Below are positions 1 through 7,787 of a stretch of DNA of 64,000 nucleotides, in pieces. The stretch spans positions 34,748 through 98,747 of the forward strand of contig NZ_CAACUY010000013.1 in the NCBI RefSeq assembly GCF_900659615.1, given 5' to 3'. This DNA comes from Actinomadura fibrosa (GTDB lineage: Bacteria > Actinomycetota > Actinomycetes > Streptosporangiales > Streptosporangiaceae). How positions within the stretch are numbered: position 1 is the stretch's first letter; the number at the start of each line of letters is the position of its first letter. Below the pieces are notes generated by a model that ran no database searches, had not been told where the DNA came from, and was given only the letters and a program-made list of their open reading frames with translations. The position numbers and the translations under genes were made by a program.

Positions 1-642
1 GCCGGCGGCGGGGTCCGCGATGATTCCGGGGATCGACGCGGCCAGGGCCCGTACGCCCTCCGCGGCCATGAGCGAGACGAGCGGGGAGGCGTCAGGTGCG
101 TAGAGCGCCTCGACGGCGTGCGCCATGGCGTTCACCCCGCTCGTCACGGACAGGCCGACGGGCAGGGTGGTCGTCAGGTCCGGGTCGTACACGACCGATG
201 CCGGGAGGACCTTGCGATCACGCCCGGTCCGCTTCGCGCCGTCCTCGGTCAGCCCCCATATCGGGGTCATCTCCGATCCCGCGTAGGTCGTGGGGACGGC
301 GATGATCGGCAGTCCGGAGTCCAGGGCGACGGCCTTCCCCAGTCCGATCGTCGAGCCGCCGCCGACGGCGATGCACCCGCTCGCCCGGAGACGCCGCGCG
401 GTCTCGCCGGCGCGCCGGGCGACGTCGACGGGGACGTGCATCCGGGCCTCCGCGAAGACGCCCGCCGCGCGGTCGCCCAGCGATGCCGCCACGTCGTCGG
501 CGAGTTCGCGCTGCTCGGGCGTGGCCAGGATCAGGGCCCTGTCGATCCTCAGGTGGTCCATCTCCTGCGCGATCTCGTGCAGGGAGCCGGACGCGAAGCG
601 CACGCGCATCGGGAGCGCCTCATAGGCGAAGCCGGCGATCAC
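1..642 (-). CDS. Maleylacetate reductase, C-terminus cut by window edge
   Basis: Iron-type alcohol dehydrogenase family enzyme that reduces maleylacetate to 3-oxoadipate, the step after hydroxyquinol ring cleavage. The minus-strand reading frame runs open to base 1 and shows about 213 residues of a protein usually near 350. Visible features are the nucleotide-binding segment GGGSTIGLGKAVAL, the PTTYAGSEMTPIWG segment typical of maleylacetate reductases, and the metal-site helix NAMAHAVEALYAP. The GTG start at 640-642 overlaps the TGA of the upstream dioxygenase gene (shared GTGA), so the two are probably translationally coupled. The preceding gene makes the substrate, which supports the assignment. 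The missing C-terminus cannot be judged. Confidence 0.88.
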   Translation of the reverse strand, partial: MIAGFAYEALPMRVRFASGSLHEIAQEMDHLRIDRALILATPEQRELADDVAASLGDRAAGVFAEARMHVPVDVARRAGETARRLRASGCIAVGGGSTIGLGKAVALDSGLPIIAVPTTYAGSEMTPIWGLTEDGAKRTGRDRKVLPASVVYDPDLTTTLPVGLSVTSGVNAMAHAVEALYAPDASPLVSLMAAEGVRALAASIPGIIADPAAG

Positions 643-1604
643 GCCTCGTCTCCTGGTGCGGCGGACTGCTGTGCGGTTCGCAGGACACAGTCGAAGCGCA
701 CCTCGCGGAAGGGGTTCGGCATTCCGTGCGCATGCGCGCGATCGGGATCGTCGACGATCTCGAAGTCTCGGATCAGGGACTCCTTGACTCCGAACACCAC
801 GTCCGAGTCGAGATAGGGATCGTCATTCTTGAAGATGTGGGTGGTGACGGTCTCGTAGCCCGCCGCCTGAACGATGAAGTGGATGTGCGCCGGCCGATTG
901 GGATGCCGTCCGGTCGCCGAGAGCAGGGCACCGACCGGGCCGTCGTCGGGGATCGGGTAGTAACGGGGGACGATGGTCCGGAACCAGAATGCGCCCTGGT
1001 CGTCCGCCGTGAAGAGGCCCCGCAGGTTCCGCGCGGGTATCTCGTCCGGCTTCTGCACATCGTAGAAGCCTTCGGCGTCGGCTTGCCAGACGTCAATGGA
1101 GGCGTTCGGCACCGGCCGCCCGTCGGCGTTCCGCACCGTCCCAGTAACCAGGCAGGGCTCGCCTTTGCCGGTGAGGTCGATGGTGTCGCCCAGAGCCCGC
1201 CGGGGTGAGGCGACGACGTGGAAGGGGCCGAGCACCGTCTGCTCGGTCGCCTCGCGCACCGCGCGATGGTTGATCGTCTCGACCAGCATCGAGACCCCGA
1301 GGACGTCGGAGAGGAGAATGAACTCCTGCCGCAGGTCGTCGCACTTTTGCCCGGTGGCGGTCAGGAACTCGATGCCCGCTTCCCATTCTCGCTCCGTCAG
1401 CTCGGTCTCCTTCACGAAATCGTGAAGGTGGGTCACGAGCGACGTGAGGATCTGACGAAGCCGGGGATCGGTCGCCGGGCCGATGCTCGCGGCCACCGCG
1501 TCCGCCGATCCGGCCTCAGTGAACAATCGTCTGCCGTCGTGCTTCTCCTTGCCGGCGGATGCCGGAGGGAGATCCGGCGAGCCCGTGTCGGGCGTGGCGC
1601 CCAT
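639..1604 (-). CDS. Hydroxyquinol 1,2-dioxygenase (intradiol ring-cleaving)
   Basis: Cytoplasmic non-haem Fe(III) dioxygenase that opens a 1,2-dihydroxylated ring; the neighbouring maleylacetate reductase makes hydroxyquinol (1,2,4-trihydroxybenzene) the likely substrate, giving maleylacetate. The 321-residue protein has the intradiol N-terminal helical domain (about 30-120) followed by the catalytic beta domain. Expected iron ligands are visible: the Tyr in GFYDVQ, a Tyr in PRYYPIP and the two His in HPNRPAHIHF. The ATG at 1602-1604 has a strong GAGGAGG ribosome site. It lies 48 bp after iclR and overlaps the reductase by 4 bp, forming an iclR-dioxygenase-reductase operon. A chlorocatechol or catechol dioxygenase is the alternative, less likely next to maleylacetate reductase alone. 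Confidence 0.9.
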   Translation of the reverse strand: MGATPDTGSPDLPPASAGKEKHDGRRLFTEAGSADAVAASIGPATDPRLRQILTSLVTHLHDFVKETELTEREWEAGIEFLTATGQKCDDLRQEFILLSDVLGVSMLVETINHRAVREATEQTVLGPFHVVASPRRALGDTIDLTGKGEPCLVTGTVRNADGRPVPNASIDVWQADAEGFYDVQKPDEIPARNLRGLFTADDQGAFWFRTIVPRYYPIPDDGPVGALLSATGRHPNRPAHIHFIVQAAGYETVTTHIFKNDDPYLDSDVVFGVKESLIRDFEIVDDPDRAHAHGMPNPFREVRFDCVLRTAQQSAAPGDEA

Positions 1605-1652
1605 CGTTCCTCCTCGGCTGGTCTGCTGAACGTTCGCCGAGGTTCACTTTTC

Positions 1653-2498
1653 TTACCGGCCCGCGGTCTCCGCCACCGCCGTTCCGTCCAGTGGGAAAGT
1701 GCCGCGTCCGGTCAGCCGGGCGCTGAGGGGTGGTTGAGGCCGATGCTGGGTGTAGGCGCGGGCGATCCCGAAGGCGGCGGCCATGACCGCATGGCTCCAT
1801 TTCTGCGGGACGGTCTCCCCAGCCGGCGTGACCACGGACACGGCGGCGATCGCTTCGGGCCCGCCGACGAGGACGGGGGCGGCGCAGGAGACGGCGCCGA
1901 GGCTCATCTCCTCGTCGGCGATGGCGAAGCCCCGGCGCCGGGTCTCCGCCAGCTCCCGCCGCAGAGCCGATCTGGAGACGATCGTGGACGGCGTGTAGGA
2001 GGCGAGCGGAGACCCGAGCAGCCGCGACTGGACGTCGGTCGGCGACCAGGCCAGGAGCGCCTTGCCCACCGCGCTCGCGTGCAGCGGCAGCCGTCCTCCG
2101 GCCCGGCCGATCGTGTGGACGGCCTGGGCCGCGGAGATCTTCTCGATGAGCAGCGCGTCGGTGCCCTCGACGACGGCGAGCTGGACGTGCTGGCGGGTGA
2201 GGTCGAAGAGCCCCTGGAGGAACGGCATGGCAGTCTCGCGCAGCCCATGGCTCCGCCGTGACCTGGCGGCGATCTCCCACAGCCGGATGCCGACGGCGTA
2301 GCCGCCGGCATCGGTGCGCTCCAGACCGCCCCAGGCCACGAGCTCGCTGGCCAGCCTGTGCACGGTGCTCACCGGCAGGCCGGTCGCGCGCGCCAGGTCC
2401 GACAGCGACATCGCCGCGCGGTCACCGGCGAAGGCATTGAGGATCATGGTCGCCTTCGTGACGACGGTCCGTCCAGGAACCCCGTTGTTGCCCGACAT
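1653..2498 (-). CDS. IclR-family transcriptional regulator
   Basis: Predicted DNA-binding regulator of about 281 residues, normal length for IclR proteins. The N-terminal winged HTH is visible (SLSDLARATGLPVSTVHRLASEL) and is followed by the IclR effector domain with HASAVGKALLAW and RGFAIADEEMSLGAVSCAAPV. The open frame continues upstream, but the ATG at 2496-2498 is chosen because a GGAGG ribosome site sits just before it and the longer version has no domain content. It is the first gene of the operon containing the hydroxyquinol dioxygenase and maleylacetate reductase, so it probably responds to an aromatic intermediate. A palindrome matching the MarR-type sites at 4334-4376 lies 25-41 bp upstream of its start, implying layered control. 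Confidence 0.87.
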   Translation of the reverse strand: MSGNNGVPGRTVVTKATMILNAFAGDRAAMSLSDLARATGLPVSTVHRLASELVAWGGLERTDAGGYAVGIRLWEIAARSRRSHGLRETAMPFLQGLFDLTRQHVQLAVVEGTDALLIEKISAAQAVHTIGRAGGRLPLHASAVGKALLAWSPTDVQSRLLGSPLASYTPSTIVSRSALRRELAETRRRGFAIADEEMSLGAVSCAAPVLVGGPEAIAAVSVVTPAGETVPQKWSHAVMAAAFGIARAYTQHRPQPPLSARLTGRGTFPLDGTAVAETAGR

Positions 2499-2522
2499 GG
2501 GACACCTCCGTCCACCGGCTAC

Positions 2523-2539
2523 TATCAAGGTCCTTGATA
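2523..2539. promoter_or_regulatory. 17-bp palindromic operator between iclR and alcohol dehydrogenase
   Basis: TATCAAGGTCCTTGATA is a perfect dyad around its central T. It shares the pattern TATCARGGNCCYTGATA with two sites at 4334-4350 and 4360-4376. A second perfect dyad, CTTGATATCAAG at 2533-2544, overlaps its right half, so two dimers could dock on overlapping sites. Its position in the divergent iclR/alcohol dehydrogenase region suggests control of both directions. The MarR protein encoded at 3855-4322 is the likely ligand because the matching pair flanks its own promoter; binding is inferred. Confidence 0.75.
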
Positions 2540-2686
2540 TCAAGACCTTCGTCACAGCGGAAGACCGGAAGTTTTCCACTGGGCGGATCGGCGCTGTCGG
2601 AACCGCCACGGCTTGCGCATAGTCGCGGGACCGAGCCGGGTACGGGGCGAGACGCCTCGGCCTTCGAGGGCAGTGAAGGGGGAGTC

Positions 2687-3802
2687 GTGTCCGCAATGAT
2701 GAGAGCCGCTCGCATGCACCACGTGGGCGAGCCGATGGTCCTTGAGCAGGTGCCGAAGCCGACCGCCGCGGGGTCGGACGTCGTGGTCCGGGTCGAGGCG
2801 TGCAACATCGTGCCCAACCTCGCCAACATCCTGGCCAACTGGACGACCTGGTTCCCGCAGAACCCGCTGCCGGAGCTGCCCGCCATCTTCGGGCTGGACC
2901 CGGCGGGCGTCGTGGTGGAAGTCGGCGAGGACGTGCACGACTTCGGGGTGGGCGACCGCGTCTACGTCAATCCGGGCCGGTACTGCGGAGGATGCGACGC
3001 GTGCCGCCGAGGCGAGCACATCGACTGCGAGAGCTATGCCTTCGCGGGCTACTTCGGGTTCACCGCCACCGCGTCGCGGATGCTGCGGCGCTACCCCTAC
3101 GGCGGTTTGGCCGAGTACATGCTGGCGCCCGAGTACAGCCTGGTCCGCCTGCCGGAGTCGATCAGCTTCGAGCACGGGGCCCGCTTCGGTTACCTGGGGA
3201 CCGGCTACTCAGGGCTCCGGAAGGCGGGAGTGGGGACGGATACGACCGTCCTCATCAACGGCATCTCCGGCACGCTGGGTTTGGGAATCGCCCTCCTTGC
3301 GCTGGCGAAGGGGGCTCCGCGGATCCTCGGGACGGGCCGCAACCGGGAACTGCTCGCGAGAGTGAAGGCACTCGCGCCGTCCCGCATCGAGACGCATTCA
3401 CTGCTCGACGGCCCTGTCGACACGTGGGCCCGGTCGGTGACCGGCCGCGGCGTCGACGTCTACATCGACGCGCTCGGGCCCGGAGCACCCCACGAAGGCC
3501 TGATGCAGGGCATGGCCTCGCTGCGGCGCGGCGGACGGGCGGTCAACATCGGCGCGACCGCGGGCATGGTGCCCTTCGACGTGCACCACATGATGGACCA
3601 GCAGTTGACCTTCCGGGGGTCGGTCTGGTTCACGGCGGGGGAGGGCCAGCAGATGGCCGAGCTCGCCGACCGCGGGCTGCTCGACCTGTCGGTGTTCGAG
3701 AACGTCGTCTATCCGCTGGAGAAGGTGAACGACGCGATCTCCGGGGTGGCGGATCGGCAGGGCGGTTTCAGCAACTTCATCATCAAGCCGACCGCGTACT
3801 GA
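2687..3802 (+). CDS. Zinc-type alcohol dehydrogenase (MDR superfamily)
   Basis: Medium-chain dehydrogenase/reductase of about 371 residues, expected to oxidise an alcohol or reduce an aldehyde with NAD(P). The structural-zinc pattern Cys-x2-Cys-x2-Cys-x7-Cys is visible in the stretch beginning YCGGCDACRRG, and the Rossmann fold follows (LINGISGTLGLGIALLALAKG). The usual GHExxG/GxCGTDxH catalytic-zinc signature is not clear; a Cys is present near residue 38 but the following residues diverge, so the active site may be atypical. GTG at 2687 is chosen because of the preceding GAAGGGGGAG; ATG at 2696 is an alternative. It diverges from iclR and faces marR. Context suggests an aromatic (cinnamyl- or benzyl-type) alcohol, but the substrate is unknown. 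Confidence 0.78.
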   Translation: MSAMMRAARMHHVGEPMVLEQVPKPTAAGSDVVVRVEACNIVPNLANILANWTTWFPQNPLPELPAIFGLDPAGVVVEVGEDVHDFGVGDRVYVNPGRYCGGCDACRRGEHIDCESYAFAGYFGFTATASRMLRRYPYGGLAEYMLAPEYSLVRLPESISFEHGARFGYLGTGYSGLRKAGVGTDTTVLINGISGTLGLGIALLALAKGAPRILGTGRNRELLARVKALAPSRIETHSLLDGPVDTWARSVTGRGVDVYIDALGPGAPHEGLMQGMASLRRGGRAVNIGATAGMVPFDVHHMMDQQLTFRGSVWFTAGEGQQMAELADRGLLDLSVFENVVYPLEKVNDAISGVADRQGGFSNFIIKPTAY

Positions 3803-3846
3803 GCCCGCCCCGGCCGGGATGCGCCGATGGGGCCGGACGTGTCCCG

Positions 3847-3864
3847 GCCGGCCGTCAGGCCGGC
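3847..3864. terminator. Possible bidirectional hairpin between convergent genes
   Basis: A 7-bp GC-rich stem (GCCGGCC/GGCCGGC) with a GTCA loop lies between the alcohol dehydrogenase stop and the end of the facing marR gene, overlapping the marR stop codon. There is no T-tract, so it may be only a weak terminator or a chance GC-rich inverted repeat. Confidence 0.3.
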
Positions 3865-4322
3865 GTCTCGCGGATTCTCCGGTCGAGCGTGTCGCAGCAT
3901 CTGCGTAGCAACCGGTCGAGAGTCTGGCGCTCCTGCGCGCTCAGCGCGGCGAAGAGTACCTCCTCGACCTGGTCGGCCCGCTCCTCGCATTGGCGCAGGC
4001 ACTCCTGGCCGTGCTCCGTCAGGAAGATCCCGAGACGCCTTCTGTGCCGGGGCGATGCCTCGCGCCGGATGAGCCCCTTTCGTTCGAGGATCCCGACCAT
4101 CTCGTTCATCGCCTGCGGCGAGACGAAGGACAGGCGGGCGAGGTCCGCCGAGGACACGCCCGGCTTCGCCGGCAGCGCGCTGAGCGCGGCGTACTGCGGC
4201 GTGGTGAGGCCGAGCTCGCCGATCGCCTGGTCCAGATGGGCGCGTACGGCGAGCTCCAGGCGTTTGACCAGGTAGGTCGTGCGAGGGTGCCCGCCCCGGC
4301 GGGTCGCGTCAGAACCGTCCAT
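3855..4322 (-). CDS. MarR-family regulator, probable repressor of hydroxycinnamate genes
   Basis: A 155-residue winged-helix protein of normal MarR length. The recognition region (ADLARLSFVSPQAMNEMVGILERKGLIRR) and the wing (PRHRRRLGIFLTEHG) are visible, flanked by dimerisation helices. It is divergent from the acyl-CoA dehydrogenase operon; two 17-bp palindromes that are exact reverse complements of each other lie in the 74-bp gap, the nearer one 12-28 bp upstream of its ATG. No convincing ribosome site is seen, so the message may be leaderless or weakly translated. MarR proteins beside hydroxycinnamate CoA-pathway genes are commonly repressors released by hydroxycinnamoyl-CoA thioesters; that ligand is an inference here. 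Confidence 0.85.
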   Translation of the reverse strand: MDGSDATRRGGHPRTTYLVKRLELAVRAHLDQAIGELGLTTPQYAALSALPAKPGVSSADLARLSFVSPQAMNEMVGILERKGLIRREASPRHRRRLGIFLTEHGQECLRQCEERADQVEEVLFAALSAQERQTLDRLLRRCCDTLDRRIRETPA

Positions 4323-4333
4323 GGTTGACAGGT

Positions 4334-4350
4334 TATCAGGGACCTTGATA
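4334..4350. promoter_or_regulatory. Operator 1 in marR/acyl-CoA dehydrogenase gap
   Basis: TATCAGGGACCTTGATA is a near-perfect dyad and is the exact reverse complement of the site at 4360-4376; their centres are 26 bp apart, about two and a half helical turns. It covers the promoter side of marR and probably mediates autoregulation. Confidence 0.75.
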
Positions 4351-4359
4351 ATCCTTGCG

Positions 4360-4376
4360 TATCAAGGTCCCTGATA
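4360..4376. promoter_or_regulatory. Operator 2 upstream of acyl-CoA dehydrogenase operon
   Basis: TATCAAGGTCCCTGATA ends 20 bp before the chosen GTG start of the acyl-CoA dehydrogenase, so occupancy would block initiation of the five-gene operon. It matches the palindrome at 2523-2539 at 16 of 17 bases. Confidence 0.75.
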
Positions 4377-4396
4377 CACAGGAAGTGGCAAGAGTC

Positions 4397-6226
4397 GTGA
4401 ACAGTCACTACCGCAGCAATCTCCGGGACATGGAGTTCGTCCTGTTCGAGCTGCTCGAAACGCACCAGCGCTACGGCCGTGCACCCTTCGGTGAGATGGA
4501 CCGCTCGGCAGCGCGCGAGGTCCTCGCGGAGGCCGAGCGGTACGCGACCGCCACGCTCGCACCGACCTTCAGCGACGTCGACCGCGAGCCGCTCGCCTTC
4601 GACCCCGAGACGCATGCGGTACGGCTCCCGAAGGCGTTCCGCGAGGCAGCCCTCGACTACCTGGCCTCCGACTGGCTCGACCTCGAATTCCCTCCCGCCG
4701 AGGACGGGCAGGCCGTGCCCCCGTCGTTGCGGTGGTGCGTGACGGAGCTGATGCTCGGAGCCAACCCGCCGATCCCCATGGGGATCAACGTCGTGCCTCA
4801 GGTCGTCCAACTGCTTCTGACGCACGGCACGGAGGACCAGCAGCACCTCGCCCGGCTGATCCAGGACAAGCGGTGGATGGTGACCATGGTGCTCACCGAG
4901 CCGGACGCCGGCTCGGACGTGGGCGCCGCCAGGACGCGCGCTCACCTCCAGGCCGACGGCTCCTGGCACCTGGAGGGCGTCAAGCGCTTCATCACCTACG
5001 GTGACCACGACCTCAGCGACAACATCGTCCACCTCGTCCTGGCGCGCCCCGTCGGCGTCGAAGGGGCGGGCGGGCCGGGCACGCGCGGCCTCTCGCTGTT
5101 CGTCGTGCCGAAGTTCCACGTCGATCCCGCCACGGGGGAGTGCCTCGGGCGGAACGGCGTCAACGTCACGGGCCTGGAACGCAAGCTGGGCCTCGGAGTG
5201 AATCCCACGTGCGAGGTCACGTTCGGGGACGGGGCTCCGGCGGTCGGCCGGCTCCTCGGCGACCGGCACGCCGGAATCGCGCAGATGTTCGAGATCATCA
5301 AGCACGTCCGCATGCTCGTCGGCGTGAAGGCCATGGCGACCCTGTCGACCGGCTATCTGAACGCGCTGGACTACGCGAGGACGCGGGTGCAGGGCGCCCC
5401 GATCGGCCGCGGCCGGTCGCCGGAGCCCGTCGCGATCGTGGAGCACCCCGACGTCCGCCGTTCCCTGCTGAGCCAGAAGGCGCACGCCGAAGGCATGCGC
5501 GCGCTGATCCTCTACGCCGCCTCGCAGCAGGACAGGGTGCTGGCCTCCCAGCACGCCGGACTTCCCGACGCCGCCGCGGACGCCCGGCACCAACTGCTGC
5601 TGCCCGTCATCAAGGGGTACTGCTCCGAGACCGCCTGGCGGCTGCTCGGGCAGGAGTCACTCCAGGTCTTCGGAGGGTCCGGATACCTGAAGGACTACCC
5701 GATCGAGCAGTACGTCCGGGACACGAAGGTCGACACCCTCTACGAGGGCACGACCGGCATCCAGGGCCTGGACCTGGTCGGCCGCAAGATCGTCCGGGAC
5801 GGGCGGGCGGCGCTCGACGAGCTCCTCGGCGAGATCGCGGCGACCGCGGCGGACGACGTCACCGGCTTTGAGGCCGAAAGCGCACTGCTGCGCACGGCCC
5901 TGGCGGACTTCGGCGAACTCGCCGCGGTCGTGGTGTCCCGGTGGAACGCCGACGGGCCGGACGGCCGGGCCGTCGCGGCACAGGACTGCACCCGCCTGCT
6001 GCTGTGCCTGGGCGACCTCGTCATCGGCTGGCTGTCACTGCGCGGCTGCGTCACCGCGGACACCGCCCTCGCCGGAGCCTCCGCCGGGGACCGGGACTTC
6101 TACCTCGGCAAGATCGCCAGCGGCAGATGGTTCGTCCGGAACGTCCTGCCGGGGATCTCCGCGGCACTGGTCGGCGCCCGCCATGCGACGTCCACGTTCA
6201 CCGAACTCCCCGCATCGGCGCTCTAG
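4397..6226 (+). CDS. Acyl-CoA dehydrogenase, FadE5-like
   Basis: FAD-dependent dehydrogenase of about 609 residues, the length of the large FadE5-type subgroup rather than the common 380-residue form. The N-terminus (NSHYRSNLRDMEFVLFELLE) resembles FadE5 starts, which is why GTG at 4397 is preferred over the TTG at 4355 lying inside the operator. The substrate/FAD segments VLTEPDAGSDVGAARTRA and GGSGYLKDYPIEQYVRDTK and the C-terminal YEGTTGIQGLDL are recognisable. It is first in an operon with hydroxycinnamate genes. A plausible role is oxidising hydrocinnamoyl (phenylpropanoyl)-CoA side chains to cinnamoyl-CoA, feeding the hydratase/lyase; fatty acyl-CoA substrates remain possible. Confidence 0.85.
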   Translation: MNSHYRSNLRDMEFVLFELLETHQRYGRAPFGEMDRSAAREVLAEAERYATATLAPTFSDVDREPLAFDPETHAVRLPKAFREAALDYLASDWLDLEFPPAEDGQAVPPSLRWCVTELMLGANPPIPMGINVVPQVVQLLLTHGTEDQQHLARLIQDKRWMVTMVLTEPDAGSDVGAARTRAHLQADGSWHLEGVKRFITYGDHDLSDNIVHLVLARPVGVEGAGGPGTRGLSLFVVPKFHVDPATGECLGRNGVNVTGLERKLGLGVNPTCEVTFGDGAPAVGRLLGDRHAGIAQMFEIIKHVRMLVGVKAMATLSTGYLNALDYARTRVQGAPIGRGRSPEPVAIVEHPDVRRSLLSQKAHAEGMRALILYAASQQDRVLASQHAGLPDAAADARHQLLLPVIKGYCSETAWRLLGQESLQVFGGSGYLKDYPIEQYVRDTKVDTLYEGTTGIQGLDLVGRKIVRDGRAALDELLGEIAATAADDVTGFEAESALLRTALADFGELAAVVVSRWNADGPDGRAVAAQDCTRLLLCLGDLVIGWLSLRGCVTADTALAGASAGDRDFYLGKIASGRWFVRNVLPGISAALVGARHATSTFTELPASAL

Positions 6227-6264
6227 CCGACTCCTCGCCTTCCCCTACCAGCACGGAGCATCCA

Positions 6265-6891
6265 ATGACCGATCCCTCTCCGGCGCCGCCTTCACTCGAC
6301 CCGGCGACGACCGCGCTGATCAATGTCCACTGGCAGCGGGACATCGTCACGCCAAGCGGTGCCTTCGGCCCGTTCTTCGCCGCCGAAGTCGAGGCGCGCG
6401 GAGCCGTCGAGCGCGCCGCGTCCGCGACACGGACCGCGCGGCGGCACGAGGCGCTCGTCGTGTACGCCCGGGCCGCCTTCCGTCCCGGCTATACCGACCT
6501 GATCCAGAACTGCGCACTCTACGAGCAGGTCGCCGCGGTCAAGTGCCTCCAGGACGGAACGCCCGGAGCGGAGATCATCCCGGAACTGTCTCCCGCGCCG
6601 GACGATCCGGTCGTCACCCACGCGCGCATCTCCGCCTTCCACGGCACCGAACTCGACCTGATCCTGCGCGCCCGCGGGATCACCACCGTCCTCGTGACAG
6701 GCGTGGCGACCAACGTGACCGTCGAGGGCACCGCCCGTGACGCGGTCGGACTGGGCTACCGGACCGTCCTGCTGGCCGACGCCTGCGCCGCGGCCGACGC
6801 CGGCGCCCACGAGGCCACGCTCGCCACCTTCCAGCTGCTCGGCTCGACGCTGGAGTCCACCGACCTCACCGCGGCCTTCGGCCGCCGCTGA
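6265..6891 (+). CDS. Isochorismatase-fold protein lacking the catalytic triad
   Basis: A 208-residue protein with the cysteine-hydrolase/isochorismatase fold, shown by GTELDLILRARGITTVLVTG and RDAVGLGYRTVLLADAC. The family normally uses Asp-Lys-Cys. Here the Asp of the DxQxDF motif reads His (VHWQRDI), the Lys before the SAF motif aligns with His, and the nucleophile in GVATNVC is Thr (GVATNVT). All three appear replaced, so ordinary amidase chemistry is unlikely; the changed residues could still support hydrolysis as in Cys-less isochorismatases, or the protein may be a binding or structural partner. ATG at 6265 has a GGAG ribosome site. It sits between the acyl-CoA dehydrogenase and the hydratase/lyase, 18 bp before the latter, so it is co-transcribed. 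Function unknown. Confidence 0.8.
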   Translation: MTDPSPAPPSLDPATTALINVHWQRDIVTPSGAFGPFFAAEVEARGAVERAASATRTARRHEALVVYARAAFRPGYTDLIQNCALYEQVAAVKCLQDGTPGAEIIPELSPAPDDPVVTHARISAFHGTELDLILRARGITTVLVTGVATNVTVEGTARDAVGLGYRTVLLADACAAADAGAHEATLATFQLLGSTLESTDLTAAFGRR

Positions 6892-6909
6892 CAGAAGACA
6901 GGGTCCACC

Positions 6910-7761
6910 ATGAGCAACGAACCCACGTCCACCGAGAAGGACCTGCCGGGCGGTGACACCGTCCGGGTCGAGTGCGATGACAACGGCATCGGCTGGGTTT
7001 ACTTCAACCGGCCGGACAAGCGCAACGCCATGAATCCCGCGCTGAACGTCGAGATGTACGAGGTGCTCGACGCCCTCGAAGGGGACGACCGCGTGAAGGT
7101 CGTCGTCCTGACCGGCGCAGGCAGTGCCTGGTCGGCCGGCATGGACCTCAAGGAGTACTTCCGCGAGACGGACGGCAAGCCGCGCTGGGTGCAGAACCGG
7201 GTCCGCCGTCAGGGAACCGACTGGCAGCACCACAAGCTCATCAACTACCCCAAGCCGACCATCGCCATGGTCAACGGCTGGTGTTTCGGCGGAGCGTTCG
7301 TCCCGCTCGTGTCATGTGACCTGGCGATCGCCGCCGAGGACGCCAAGTTCGGGCTGTCCGAGGTGAACTGGGGCGTCACTCCCGGAAACCTCGTCACCCG
7401 GGCCTTGGCCGAGGTGATCCCCACGCGCGACGCCATGTACCACATCATGACCGGAGAACCGTTCGACGGCCGCGACGCCGCGCGCATGCGGCTGGTCAAC
7501 GAAGCAGTGCCGGCGGACGAGCTGCGCGCACGGACCATCGAACTGGCGAACAAGCTCAGCAGCCTCAGCCAATGGGTGGTACGGGGCGCGAAGCTGGGCT
7601 TCCGGCACTCGCGGCTGATGTCGTGGGAGGCCGCCGAGGACTTCCTGTACGCCAAGCACGATCAGGCGATCCTCTACGACGAGCAAGCACGCACCACCGG
7701 CATGCAGGGGTTCCTCGACGACAAGTCGTACCGCCCGGGCCTCGGAATCAACAGCAACTAG
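6910..7761 (+). CDS. ech: p-Hydroxycinnamoyl-CoA hydratase/lyase (feruloyl-CoA hydratase)
   Basis: Crotonase-family enzyme that hydrates feruloyl-, caffeoyl- or coumaroyl-CoA and cleaves the product to an aromatic aldehyde and acetyl-CoA. The 283-residue length matches the family. Family-specific segments are clear: WVYFNRPDKRNAMNP, LTGAGSAWSAGMDLKEYFRE, AMVNGWCFGGAFVPL and GLSEVNWGVTPGNLV, the last holding the catalytic Glu, and a C-terminus FLYAKHDQA...GMQGFLDDKSYRPG. This close match makes a generic enoyl-CoA hydratase unlikely. It is followed directly by an aldehyde dehydrogenase and a CoA ligase, completing the non-beta-oxidative hydroxycinnamate pathway. ATG at 6910. Confidence 0.93.
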   Translation: MSNEPTSTEKDLPGGDTVRVECDDNGIGWVYFNRPDKRNAMNPALNVEMYEVLDALEGDDRVKVVVLTGAGSAWSAGMDLKEYFRETDGKPRWVQNRVRRQGTDWQHHKLINYPKPTIAMVNGWCFGGAFVPLVSCDLAIAAEDAKFGLSEVNWGVTPGNLVTRALAEVIPTRDAMYHIMTGEPFDGRDAARMRLVNEAVPADELRARTIELANKLSSLSQWVVRGAKLGFRHSRLMSWEAAEDFLYAKHDQAILYDEQARTTGMQGFLDDKSYRPGLGINSN

Positions 7762-7787
7762 CGGCGACCGAACAGGAGACTCACGAC

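Noticed and set aside
118..816. Long plus-strand open frame over the maleylacetate reductase and dioxygenase genes
   Set aside because: It is antisense to two genes with clear motifs, is Arg/Gly/Asp-rich and has no ribosome site; a GC-driven shadow.
4355..4396. TTG 4355 as the start of the acyl-CoA dehydrogenase
   Set aside because: It lies at the edge of an operator palindrome, and the family N-terminus begins at the NSHYRSN segment after GTG 4397.
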